The notes under the pieces: generated by a model
Told to the model about the DNA's origin: nothing
What the model saw: the letters and a program-made list of their open reading frames with translations, nothing else
The model's database searches: none
Position numbers and translations under genes: made by a program
NCBI GenBank assembly: GCA_021647405.1
Contig: JAKIUU010000004.1
Location: 1 to 64,000 of the forward strand
DNA from: Flavobacteriaceae bacterium
GTDB taxonomy: Bacteria > Bacteroidota > Bacteroidia > Flavobacteriales > Flavobacteriaceae
DNA: 64,000 nt
Reading direction: 5' to 3'
Shown: positions 53,214 through 61,328 of the stretch, one piece after another
How the letters are laid out: each line of letters opens with the position of its first letter
Position numbering within the stretch: the first letter of the stretch is position 1

Positions 53214-54569
53214 ATGAAAAGATTTTTAATAGTTCTTTTAGTAGCGAGTTCAGCTATTTTAAATGCACAAGAAAAAAAGGACAGTATTACTGTTGATAAG
53301 ACAGCTTATAAAAAGAAGGTGTTAGACAATGTAGAAATTAATTTTTTATACAGTAATTATTTACAAAACGGAAACCATGCTGCAGTAACAGGTGGTGTTG
53401 GCGATGAGAAATTGACCGATAACACCCCTGGTATTTTGATAAATATACCATTAAATGAAGATGATATTTTAAGTGTCGATTTTGGTGTAGATTTTACCAC
53501 ATCGGCCTCTACAGACCAAATTAATCCTTTTGCTGTTGCCACAAGTGGCGGTGGCGAAGGCGATGATAAAAATGGAAATACAGGCAATAAATCGGCTACA
53601 TTTCTTAAAACAAGTGCTTCAAGCGGTGGGGGCGGAGATGACAAACCAGCTCACTCCAGAGCACATGGAACTTTAGCATATACACATACCTCTGATAATA
53701 GAACTTTTTCTTGGGGTGCTGATGGGGCTTTCTCATCAGAACAAGGCTATAGATCAATTGGATTTGGTGCCGTTATGCGTAAATCGTTTAACGACGAAAA
53801 TTCTGAAATAAACTTTAATGCAAAAGCTTATTTTGACAATATTGATTTGATTTATCCAGGAGAGTTTAGAGTTTCAGAAGGTTTAAGTCCTTCGGTTGGT
53901 TTCAAGCCACTCAATATAAATCATAGAAATTCATTTTCGGCGGCATTGTCATTTTCTCAAATCTTAAATAAACGCATGCAAATAGCGTTTAATGCCGACA
54001 TTATTTATCAGCAGGGATTACTTTCTACAAATTATCAAAGGGTTTATTTTAAAGACAAACCTGTCAAAACAGTTAAAAATACAAATTTAGCGCATGATAT
54101 AGAACGTTTGCCGAGTACACGTAGCAAACATCCTTTTGGTGTGCGCTTTAATTATGCGGTATCAGACTATGTTATTTTAAGAACATTTTACCGTCATTAT
54201 ACAGACGATTGGGGCGTTTCTGCCAATACTTATGATATTCAAGTACCATTAAAATTATCGGCAGCATTTACCATGTATCCTATGTATAGACACCATTCGC
54301 AACAGCAATCAATATATTTTGCTCCCAAGAGAGCACACCTCTCAACAGAGACATTTTATACATCAGATTACGATTTATCAACCTTTACAAGCTCACAATA
54401 CGGAATGGGCTTTACAATTGCACCTCCTTTGGGAATTTTTAAACTAGATACTTCTAATGAAGGAAAGAGCGTCCGTTTTAAAAGTTTTGACTTGAGGTAC
54501 AATTATTATTCTAGATCTGACGGTCTAAGTGCTAATATTATTACCCTAAATGCACAATTTAGTTTTTAG
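53214..54569 (+). CDS. DUF3570 outer-membrane beta-barrel-like protein
   Basis: The 451-residue protein has a signal peptide (1-18, ending LNAQ) and alternating beta-strand pattern to the end (NIITLNAQFSF, aromatic last residue), as in outer-membrane barrels. DUF3570 features include EINFLYSNYLQNGNHAAVTG near the start, IGFGAVMRKSFNDENSEINF and YAVSDYVILRTFYRHYTDDW. Between about residues 100 and 145 lies a Gly/Asp-rich, low-complexity loop (SGGGEGDDKNGNTGNK, SSGGGGDDKPAHSRAH) which could bind cations. Function is unknown; it closes the cassette before a strong terminator. Confidence 0.85.
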   Translation: MKRFLIVLLVASSAILNAQEKKDSITVDKTAYKKKVLDNVEINFLYSNYLQNGNHAAVTGGVGDEKLTDNTPGILINIPLNEDDILSVDFGVDFTTSASTDQINPFAVATSGGGEGDDKNGNTGNKSATFLKTSASSGGGGDDKPAHSRAHGTLAYTHTSDNRTFSWGADGAFSSEQGYRSIGFGAVMRKSFNDENSEINFNAKAYFDNIDLIYPGEFRVSEGLSPSVGFKPLNINHRNSFSAALSFSQILNKRMQIAFNADIIYQQGLLSTNYQRVYFKDKPVKTVKNTNLAHDIERLPSTRSKHPFGVRFNYAVSDYVILRTFYRHYTDDWGVSANTYDIQVPLKLSAAFTMYPMYRHHSQQQSIYFAPKRAHLSTETFYTSDYDLSTFTSSQYGMGFTIAPPLGIFKLDTSNEGKSVRFKSFDLRYNYYSRSDGLSANIITLNAQFSF

Positions 54570-54610
54570 CATCCCCCATCCGTCAGAGTTTAGGTTTTTT
54601 GGTTAGTTGT

Positions 54611-54642
54611 GAAAGGCAAGGAAAATATCCTTGCCTTTCTTT
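54611..54642 (+). terminator. Terminator after the DUF3570 gene
   Basis: GAAAGGCAAGGA (54611-54622) and TCCTTGCCTTTC (54628-54639) pair perfectly over 12 bp with an AAATA loop, followed by only a short T-run. It lies about 40 bp after the stop codon. Confidence 0.8.
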
Positions 54643-54695
54643 GTGTTTAAAAGCAATTAAATTAGATTTACATAATATTTTAAAAATATTTTAAG

Positions 54696-55436
54696 ATGAC
54701 CTTTAAACAGCACATCCCTAACTATATTACCCTATTAAATTTGTTAAGTGGATTGATAGCCGTTTTATTTGCTGCGATAAATGAACTTGAAATGGCTGCT
54801 TATTTTGTTTTTATAGGTATTTTTTTTGATTTTTTTGATGGTTTTATAGCCCGCCTTTTAAATGTGCAGGGAGAATTGGGAAAACAATTAGACTCTTTGG
54901 CAGATGTGGTTACCTCTGGAGTTGTTCCGGGTATTGTAATGTTTCAGCTTTTAAGGAGAAGTTTAGAGCAACAAGATGTTATTTGGTTTACTTCGTTAGA
55001 TAAATTGGTATATTTGCCTTTTGTTGCATTAATAATTACGCTGGCATCTGCGTACCGATTGGCAAAATTTAATATTGATACACGTCAATCAAACTCATTT
55101 ATAGGATTACCTACACCTGCATTAACACTTTTTATTTTATCATTGCCATTAATTCTCACTCAAGAACATTCTTCCTTTACAAGAATATTGATATTAAATC
55201 CTCTTATTTTAATTGCCATAACTTTGGTGGGCAGCTATTTGATGAATGCCAATATTGTCATGTTTGCATTAAAGTTTAAATCATATAAGCTAAAAGAGAA
55301 CTATGTTAAGTATGCATTTTTAGTCATTTCAGTATTTCTGTTGCTAATGCTTCAATATATGGCTGTACCACTAATCCTCTTTATGTATATAGGCCTGTCT
55401 GTAGTACAAACCTTATTTTTTAAGAGGTCTAATTAG
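54696..55436 (+). CDS. pssA: CDP-diacylglycerol--serine O-phosphatidyltransferase
   Basis: PssA makes phosphatidylserine, precursor of phosphatidylethanolamine, in the inner membrane. The 246-residue polytopic protein starts MTFKQHIPNYITLLNLLSGL and has the CDP-alcohol phosphotransferase motif DFFDGFIARLLNVQGELGKQ continuing LDSLADVVTSGVVPG (DG-AR-G-D-D pattern). About six to eight helices follow. A standalone gene after a terminator. Psd is not in the window. Confidence 0.94.
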   Translation: MTFKQHIPNYITLLNLLSGLIAVLFAAINELEMAAYFVFIGIFFDFFDGFIARLLNVQGELGKQLDSLADVVTSGVVPGIVMFQLLRRSLEQQDVIWFTSLDKLVYLPFVALIITLASAYRLAKFNIDTRQSNSFIGLPTPALTLFILSLPLILTQEHSSFTRILILNPLILIAITLVGSYLMNANIVMFALKFKSYKLKENYVKYAFLVISVFLLLMLQYMAVPLILFMYIGLSVVQTLFFKRSN

Positions 55437-55566
55437 AAATATTTCTTCATTTTAAACGTGTGTTGTTTTAGTACGTAAAAACAGGTAAACTCGAAATTAC
55501 CATATTTTACTATGACACTGTATTTAAGTTGGTTATATATTTACACCATATTTAAAACCAATTATT

Positions 55567-56463
55567 ATGAAAACATTTACAAACAACAGAACCTTTTTAG
55601 CCTTATTAGGACTAAGTTATTTAATAGGTCTAAATTCTTGTAATACAGATTCATTAACACCTATTGAAGCTACAAACACCAACATCAGTCTTGTTACAGT
55701 TAATAACGATCCAGATAAAGATGGGTTAAATACGGCACTCGAAATAATTTTAGGAACAGATCCAAATGTTGCTGATACAGATGGCGATGGCATATTAGAT
55801 GGTGTAGAAGATTTAAATAAAAATGGGATAATAGATTTAAACGAAACAGACCCTTTATTGGCTGACTCAGATAATGATGGTATATCAGATGGTGTTGAAG
55901 ATGCCAATAAAAATGGCGTAATAGATAAAGGAGAAACCAGTGCAAAAAGTAATGATTCAGATAATGATGGTATTGAAGATGGTATTGAAGATATGAATCA
56001 CAATGGTGTATTTGATGTTAGAGAGACTGACCCTAATAATCCAGATACAGATGGTGATGGTATAAAAGATGGAGACGAAGATAAAAACCATAATGGCAAA
56101 TTAGATGCAGGCGAAATGTATCCTCTTTCTAAAGATTCCGATGGCGATTTGATAGAAGACGGAGTAGAAGATAAAAATCACAACGGGAAACAGGATGCAG
56201 GTGAAACAAGTGCAATTAATAGCGATTCAGATAATGATGGCATAAAAGATGGCGCCGAAGATAAAAATCACGATGGCAAATTAGACCCAGGAGAATCAGA
56301 TCCAAATAAGACGGATACAGATGGCGATGGTGTAGAAGATAAAGATGATACTGATGCCGATGGCAATGGCGTACTTGATACAGATGATGCCAATAACAAT
56401 GATTCTGATGGCGATACTAATCATAATGATGATAACGACAGTGATAACAATAATGGTGATTAA
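55567..56463 (+). CDS. Lipoprotein with thrombospondin type 3-like calcium-binding repeats
   Basis: The 298-residue product has a lipoprotein signal ending GLNSC (Cys25). From about residue 50 it consists of six regular 30-residue repeats and a degenerate seventh, with the pattern DxDxDGIxDGxEDxNxNGxxDxxET, that is, two Ca-binding DxDxDG/DxNxNG loops per unit, followed by an Asp/Asn-only tail (DDANNNDSDGDTNHNDDNDS). Such ladders bind calcium and give rigid rods on the cell surface. No enzyme or sorting domain is attached, so it is a spacer-like or calcium-responsive surface lipoprotein. Flanked by a terminator. Confidence 0.85.
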   Translation: MKTFTNNRTFLALLGLSYLIGLNSCNTDSLTPIEATNTNISLVTVNNDPDKDGLNTALEIILGTDPNVADTDGDGILDGVEDLNKNGIIDLNETDPLLADSDNDGISDGVEDANKNGVIDKGETSAKSNDSDNDGIEDGIEDMNHNGVFDVRETDPNNPDTDGDGIKDGDEDKNHNGKLDAGEMYPLSKDSDGDLIEDGVEDKNHNGKQDAGETSAINSDSDNDGIKDGAEDKNHDGKLDPGESDPNKTDTDGDGVEDKDDTDADGNGVLDTDDANNNDSDGDTNHNDDNDSDNNNGD

Positions 56464-56503
56464 AAAAATAAGAATTGGTTAAATAATTAAAAGTAGATGC
56501 ATT

Positions 56504-56537
56504 AAAAAACGCGAGATATTATCTTGCGTTTTTTTTT
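56504..56537 (+). terminator. Terminator after the calcium-repeat lipoprotein gene
   Basis: AAAAAACGCGAGAT (56504-56517) and ATCTTGCGTTTTTT (56521-56534) pair over 14 positions with one G-U, loop ATT, followed by T to 56537. Confidence 0.88.
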
Positions 56538-56539
56538 GA

Positions 56540-56738
56540 AGCAGTATCTCATAAACGACACTATCCTATAAACTGTGTAAGTTTAAAAAATAGCTTGGGT
56601 TAGATTTTATAACTAAATTCTGCCCCTTTTGTCATATATTGTTAAGAACTGATTGAGAATAATACCCCAATTTCTAATTGGCATAGACCATTTTTTGAGC
56701 AGTATCTCATAAACTTACACAGTTTATGAGATACTGCT
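56540..56738. repeat. Inverted/direct repeat relic, possible non-autonomous transposable element
   Basis: AGCAGTATCTCATAAAC occurs at 56540-56556 and again at 56698-56714 (perfect 17-bp direct repeat), and its reverse complement at 56722-56738 forms a perfect 17-bp palindrome with a TTACACA loop. In addition ATAAACTGTGTAAGTTT (56568-56584) is the exact reverse complement of 56711-56727. The 17-bp inverted repeats enclose about 126 bp with no ORF. The ACTGTGTAAG core recalls the ends of IS256-type elements, from memory. It fills the 300-bp gap before uvrA. Confidence 0.65.
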
Positions 56739-56768
56739 ATATTTACCGTGCTTGTAGTTATATGCTTC

Positions 56769-59573
56769 CTAGGTATTTAATTTTTCTGCCAAATATAAAG
56801 CCGTATAAGAATCCTTACATTTAACCAATTCTTCTGGAGAGCCTTGAAATAATACAGTACCGCCTTTTTCGCCACCTTCTTTACCCAAATCAATAATATA
56901 ATCGGCACATTTAATTAAATCTAAATTGTGTTCAATTACGAGTACAGAGTGTCCTTTTTCTATAAGTGCCTGAAAAGATTTGACGAGTTTTAAAATATCG
57001 TGAAAATGCAATCCTGTTGTGGGTTCATCAAAAATAAAAAGTGTCTTTTCTTTGCTAACGCCTTTTACCAAAAACGAAGCCAATTTTATACGTTGTGCTT
57101 CGCCGCCAGAAAGGGTAGAAGAGACTTGTCCTAATTGTACATATCCCAAACCTACATCCTGTAAGGCTTTGAGTTTTTGCACTACTTTTAGTTGGTTGTA
57201 TTCGTTAAAAAATAAGATGGCTTCATCTACACTTAGGGCTAAGATATCGGAAATAGATTTTTTTTCAAAAGCAACTTCTAAAACCTCTTTTTTAAAGCGT
57301 TTGCCACGACAGGTTTCGCAAAGCAAATGCACATCGGCCATAAATTGCATTTCTATGGTTACTTCGCCATCGCCTTTACAAGTTTCACACCTGCCACCAT
57401 CTACATTAAAGGAAAAGTGCTTGCTTTTGTAATTTCTAATTTTTGACAGCTTTTGTGATGCAAATAAATTGCGAATATCATCGTAAGCTTTAATGTAAGT
57501 TACAGGATTAGAGCGGCTGCTTCTGCCAATAGGATTTTGATTTATAAATTCAACATTTTTAAGACTTTCGTAATTGCCCTCAATATTACTGTACTGACCA
57601 ATTTTATCGGTGCTGTATCCTGTTAATTTTTTCTGCAACACAGGGTATAAAATATGACGCACAAGTGTGCTTTTTCCACTTCCTGAAACGCCCGTTATTA
57701 CAGCCAAGCAATTTAGAGGTATTTTAACATCTATCCCTTTAAGGTTGTGGGTACGTGCGCCTTTGATTTCTATATAATTTCGTGTTTTCCTTCTAATTTT
57801 TGGCACAGGTATTTTTAACTCAGAATTGAGATAAGATGCTGTTAACGACTTTGATTTTAAGATGTCTTTGTAAGACCCTTCGGCTACAATTTTTCCGCCT
57901 AAATACCCCGCTTCTGGGCCAATATCAATAATATAATCGGCGGCTTTCATAATATCTTCATCGTGTTCAACAACAATAACTGTATTACCCAAATCGCGTA
58001 AATCTTTTAACACCTTTATTAAACGCTCTGAATCTTTGGGATGCAGGCCAATACTTGGTTCGTCTAAAATATACATAGACCCCACCAGACTGCTTCCCAA
58101 TGAGGTCGCAAGATTTATACGCTGACTTTCGCCACCCGATAATGTACGCGAATTTCTGTTTAGGTTTAAATAGCTAAGCCCAACATCTTGAAGGAATTTG
58201 AGTCGGTTATTTATTTCAATTAGAATGCGTTTGGCAATTTTAAATTCGGTGTCATTTAGTTTTAATGACTTAAAAAAATCGGCTAATTTATCTAAGGGTA
58301 AATCCACCAAATCAATAATCGACTTGTCATTAATTTTTACATAAGAAGATTCTATTTTCAATCGTTTTCCGTTACAAACATCACATTTTGTTTTTCCGCG
58401 ATAGCGCGATAACAAAACACGGTTTTGAATTTTGTAACTTTTATTTTCGATATGTTTAAAAAAAGTGTCGATACCTTCAAAAGAGTTGTTGCCTTTCCAA
58501 ACCAAATCCTTTTGTTTTTGAGTGAGTTCAAACCAAGGTTTATGGATGGGAATATCAAATTTACTGGCATTGATAAGTAGTGGTTCTTTATAAGATAGGT
58601 AAGCTTCAGATTTCCAAGGTAAAATGGCGTTATCGTAGATGGATAAAGCGGTATTTGGAATTACCAAATCTTTATCAATACCAATTACATTACCATAGCC
58701 TTCACATTTTGGGCAGGCACCATACGGATTGTTAAAACTGAAAAGATGCAGGTTTGGTTCTAAAAAATTAAGACCATCCAATTCAAAAGAATTGCTAAAT
58801 TCAAGCGTGCTTTTAGAAACCAAAACTTCTAATAAGCAGATGCCGTGTCCTTCGTAAAAAGCTGTTTGAATGGCATCGGAAAGTCTGTTGTAATAATCTT
58901 CGTTATGCTTAATAACAAGCCTATCTACCACCAAAAAGAATTTCGAAAATTTTGAATAATCGGAAAGATTTTCTAAAGCCGTTTCGATTTTTAAGATTGT
59001 GTCCGAAAATTTTATACGGGCATACCCCTGTTGTAATAGTAAGGACAATAATTTATCTAAAGGGCGTTTTTTAGAGATTTTAATAGGTGCTAATAGGAGT
59101 AGTTTTTCATTTTCTGGGAGTGTCTTTATATAAGTTATGACTTCTGAAACAGTGTGTTTAACAACCTCATTGCCAGAAATAGGCGAGTAGGTTTTTCCCA
59201 CGCGGGCAAAGAGTAATTTTAAATAATCGTAAATTTCTGTTGAAGTTCCTACTGTTGATCTGGGGTTAAAAGAATTGACCTTTTGTTCGATAGCAATTGC
59301 TGGCGATATGCCTTTAATATAATCTACTTTAGGCTTGTTGAGTTTTCCTAAAAACTGACGGGCATATGATGACAAACTTTCTACATAGCGTCTTTGTCCT
59401 TCAGCATAAAGGGTGTCAAAAGCCAAACTCGATTTGCCAGACCCCGATAAACCTGTGATAACAACCAATTTATTTCTGGGAATAGCCACATCAATATTTT
59501 TTAAATTGTGCAACTTAGCTCCTTTGATAAGGATAAACTCTTTAGGGTTTAGTTCCGAAATATTTTGGGTCAT
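56769..59573 (-). CDS. uvrA: Excinuclease ABC subunit A
   Basis: UvrA is the damage-recognition ATPase of nucleotide excision repair. The 934-residue protein has two ABC modules: Walker A ITGLSGSGKSSLAFDTLYAE and ITGVSGSGKSTLVRHILYPV, signatures LSGGESQRINLATSLGSSLV and LSGGEAQRIKLASFLVKG, and Walker B LDEPSIGLHPKDSERL and FDEPTTGLHFHDI. Zinc modules are visible as CPKCEGYGNV, CDVCNGKRL and the CETCKGDGEV...CETCRGKRF pair. Length is normal. It stands alone between the repeat relic and the ECF sigma gene, which diverges from it. Confidence 0.96.
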   Translation of the reverse strand: MTQNISELNPKEFILIKGAKLHNLKNIDVAIPRNKLVVITGLSGSGKSSLAFDTLYAEGQRRYVESLSSYARQFLGKLNKPKVDYIKGISPAIAIEQKVNSFNPRSTVGTSTEIYDYLKLLFARVGKTYSPISGNEVVKHTVSEVITYIKTLPENEKLLLLAPIKISKKRPLDKLLSLLLQQGYARIKFSDTILKIETALENLSDYSKFSKFFLVVDRLVIKHNEDYYNRLSDAIQTAFYEGHGICLLEVLVSKSTLEFSNSFELDGLNFLEPNLHLFSFNNPYGACPKCEGYGNVIGIDKDLVIPNTALSIYDNAILPWKSEAYLSYKEPLLINASKFDIPIHKPWFELTQKQKDLVWKGNNSFEGIDTFFKHIENKSYKIQNRVLLSRYRGKTKCDVCNGKRLKIESSYVKINDKSIIDLVDLPLDKLADFFKSLKLNDTEFKIAKRILIEINNRLKFLQDVGLSYLNLNRNSRTLSGGESQRINLATSLGSSLVGSMYILDEPSIGLHPKDSERLIKVLKDLRDLGNTVIVVEHDEDIMKAADYIIDIGPEAGYLGGKIVAEGSYKDILKSKSLTASYLNSELKIPVPKIRRKTRNYIEIKGARTHNLKGIDVKIPLNCLAVITGVSGSGKSTLVRHILYPVLQKKLTGYSTDKIGQYSNIEGNYESLKNVEFINQNPIGRSSRSNPVTYIKAYDDIRNLFASQKLSKIRNYKSKHFSFNVDGGRCETCKGDGEVTIEMQFMADVHLLCETCRGKRFKKEVLEVAFEKKSISDILALSVDEAILFFNEYNQLKVVQKLKALQDVGLGYVQLGQVSSTLSGGEAQRIKLASFLVKGVSKEKTLFIFDEPTTGLHFHDILKLVKSFQALIEKGHSVLVIEHNLDLIKCADYIIDLGKEGGEKGGTVLFQGSPEELVKCKDSYTALYLAEKLNT

Positions 59574-59764
59574 CTAAAAAAAAGGATAAGCTACAAATAT
59601 ATAAAAAGTCAGTTAAATTTTTATGCTAATTGAAACCCTAAAAATAAATAATGTTAATACAATTTTACAGCCATTTATATAAAAAAAGGAATTAAAATTA
59701 TTTTTTACGCAAAATATTTGCTATTTTTGAGGTAGATTATTAATCATAAACTACAGCCTATACT

Positions 59765-59825
59765 ATAATATTACTTTTAATTTTTCGATTTTAGTTAGAA
59801 ATTATTCTAAAAAAAGTAATATTAT
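59765..59825 (+). promoter_or_regulatory. Leader hairpin covering the start codon of the ECF sigma gene
   Basis: ATAATATTACTTTT (59765-59778) and AAAAGTAATATTAT (59812-59825) are perfect 14-bp complements; the right arm includes the first two bases of the ATG at 59824. The stem is almost all A-U with two G-C pairs, and the 33-nt loop is U-rich. A -7 element TATTTTTG lies at 59722-59729, so the hairpin would be in the transcript leader. It could block ribosome loading in a temperature- or factor-dependent manner. Confidence 0.55.
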
Positions 59826-60408
59826 GAGAAGCCCCATTCTTGAAGATTCTGTATTGATTGCCAGGTATATATCTGGTCAAGAGAAGCCCCTTGAAATTTT
59901 AATTAACAGACACAAACAACGTGTTTTTGGTTTTATCTATTCAAAGGTTCTAGACAAAGAAGTTGCCGAAGATATATTTCAAGACACATTTATTAAAGTT
60001 ATAAATACCTTAAAAAAAGGTAATTATAATGAAGAAGGTAAGTTTTTACCTTGGATTTTGAGAATAGCTCATAATTTAGTGATAGATTTTTTTAGAAAAA
60101 ACAAACGCATGCCTTTATTTAAAAATACGGCAGATTTTGATATTTTTTCTGTCTTAGCAGATTCTAAAATTAATGTTGAAGGACAAATTATTAAAGACCA
60201 AATTCATGCAGATGTTTACAAGTTATTATCTTCTTTGCCAGATGACCAACGCGAAGTTTTAGAAATGCGTTTGTACAAAGATATGAGCTTTAAAGAAATT
60301 TCTGAACAAACAGGTGTAAGTATCAATACGGCTTTGGGTAGGATGCGTTATGCATTGATAAATTTAAGAAAAACGATAGCTGCCAAAGAAATAATTTTAA
60401 CATATTAA
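59824..60408 (+). CDS. ECF RNA polymerase sigma factor
   Basis: The 194-residue sigma factor has region 2 (LINRHKQRVFGFIYSKVLDK, EVAEDIFQDTFIKVINTLKK, FLPWILRIAHNLVIDFFRKN) and region 4 (LLSSLPDDQREVLEMRLYKD, SFKEISEQTGVSINTALGRM). Unlike the FecI-like factor at 50441 there is no FecR gene beside it, so it is probably controlled in another way; the start-codon hairpin and the small downstream gene are candidates. The type is common in Flavobacteriia as a conserved single-copy factor, from memory. Confidence 0.93.
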   Translation: MRSPILEDSVLIARYISGQEKPLEILINRHKQRVFGFIYSKVLDKEVAEDIFQDTFIKVINTLKKGNYNEEGKFLPWILRIAHNLVIDFFRKNKRMPLFKNTADFDIFSVLADSKINVEGQIIKDQIHADVYKLLSSLPDDQREVLEMRLYKDMSFKEISEQTGVSINTALGRMRYALINLRKTIAAKEIILTY

Positions 60409-60462
60409 TACTAAAGTCGAAATTTAGTCGTTATAGAGTTTAACTAATCGAAAAAACATTAT

Positions 60463-60606
60463 ATGACTAAAAATTACATTGGTGGCTTATTTGAAAAAAC
60501 GTTGAGCCCAAAAAAAGAAACTGTTTCATTTTTATTGAATTATTCAAAATCCTTATGGATTGTTAAAACTAGGTTTCATCAAATTTTTAAATTAAATTTG
60601 AATTAG
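60463..60606 (+). CDS. Small conserved-looking protein downstream of the ECF sigma gene
   Basis: A 47-codon frame starting 54 bp after the sigma gene encodes MTKNYIGGLFEKTLSPKKET, then VSFLLNYSKSLWIVKTRFHQ and a short end IFKLNLN. The Lys-rich soluble composition with the centre LLNYSKSL recalls a short protein found after similar sigma genes in other flavobacteria (from memory, with patterns such as ILNYSKAL). No membrane helix or cysteine, so not a classical anti-sigma factor. The end overlaps the convergent nth gene by 4 bp. Too short for the usual cut-off. Confidence 0.6.
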   Translation: MTKNYIGGLFEKTLSPKKETVSFLLNYSKSLWIVKTRFHQIFKLNLN

Positions 60607-61295
60607 TTAAATGCCCGTTTGCCAACAACGGGCATTTTTTTATGATGTAACATTTCCCATTCTTTTATAACAGATTTCCTTCCGATAGTTGCGGTAATAA
60701 TATCTTTATTTAAATTCCAACCACGGGCTTGAGAATAGATTCTTCCGTAAAAAATTATTTGTAAATGTAGTTTGTTCCACAATTCTTTAGGAAACAAACG
60801 TTTGGCATCTTTTTCGGTTTGTACCACATTTTTACCACTGGTTAAATTCCACCGATACATTAGGCGGTGAATATGTGTATCTACCGGAAATGCAGGAATA
60901 CCAAAGGCTTGACTCATAACCACACTGGCTGTTTTATGACCCACAGCAGGCATCGCTTCTAAAGCCTCAAAACTTTTGGGGACATTGCCTTTGTGTTTTT
61001 CGACAATCATTTTTGACAGCCCATAAATTCCCTTTGATTTCATCGGCGATAAGCCAACAGGGCGGATAATATCTTTTATTTCAGCCACACTTAGTTTTAT
61101 CATATCATAAGGATTATCGGCTTTAGCAAATAATAGTGGCGTGATTGTGTTTACACGTGCATCTGTGCTTTGCGCAGATAACAGTACAGAAATCAAAAGC
61201 GTATAGGGGTCTTTATGGTTTAAGGGAATGGGTGTTTCTGGGAATAATTCTTCGAGCGTGTCAATAATAAATTTTACGCTTTGCGATTTGGTCAT
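60603..61295 (-). CDS. nth: Endonuclease III-type DNA glycosylase/AP lyase lacking the iron-sulfur cluster
   Basis: Nth removes oxidised pyrimidines. The 230-residue protein has the HhH-GPD fold with LISVLLSAQSTDARVNTITP, the catalytic lysine in PAVGHKTASVVMSQAFG and the catalytic Asp in FPVDTHIHRLMYRW. The usual C-terminal Cx6Cx2Cx5C cluster is absent: the region reads IFYGRIYSQARGWNLNKDII followed by TATIGRKSVIKEWEM, with no cysteine. The enzyme should still be folded; cluster-free relatives exist. Divergent from bcp, with about 33 bp between the starts. Confidence 0.92.
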   Translation of the reverse strand: MTKSQSVKFIIDTLEELFPETPIPLNHKDPYTLLISVLLSAQSTDARVNTITPLLFAKADNPYDMIKLSVAEIKDIIRPVGLSPMKSKGIYGLSKMIVEKHKGNVPKSFEALEAMPAVGHKTASVVMSQAFGIPAFPVDTHIHRLMYRWNLTSGKNVVQTEKDAKRLFPKELWNKLHLQIIFYGRIYSQARGWNLNKDIITATIGRKSVIKEWEMLHHKKMPVVGKRAFN

Positions 61296-61328
61296 TTTTT
61301 GTATTTTTATAGCACAAATTTACAAAAT

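Noticed and set aside
55617..55945. Two minus-strand frames opposite the calcium-repeat gene
   Set aside because: They are shadows of the repetitive Asp codons (giving His/Ser/Leu strings) with no protein-like features.
55714..56330. Regular 90-bp repeats resembling an array such as CRISPR
   Set aside because: The repeats are coding, in frame, without unique spacers, and translate to calcium-binding loops of a lipoprotein.
57019..57432. 137-codon plus-strand frame within uvrA
   Set aside because: Antisense shadow of a conserved, motif-rich gene.
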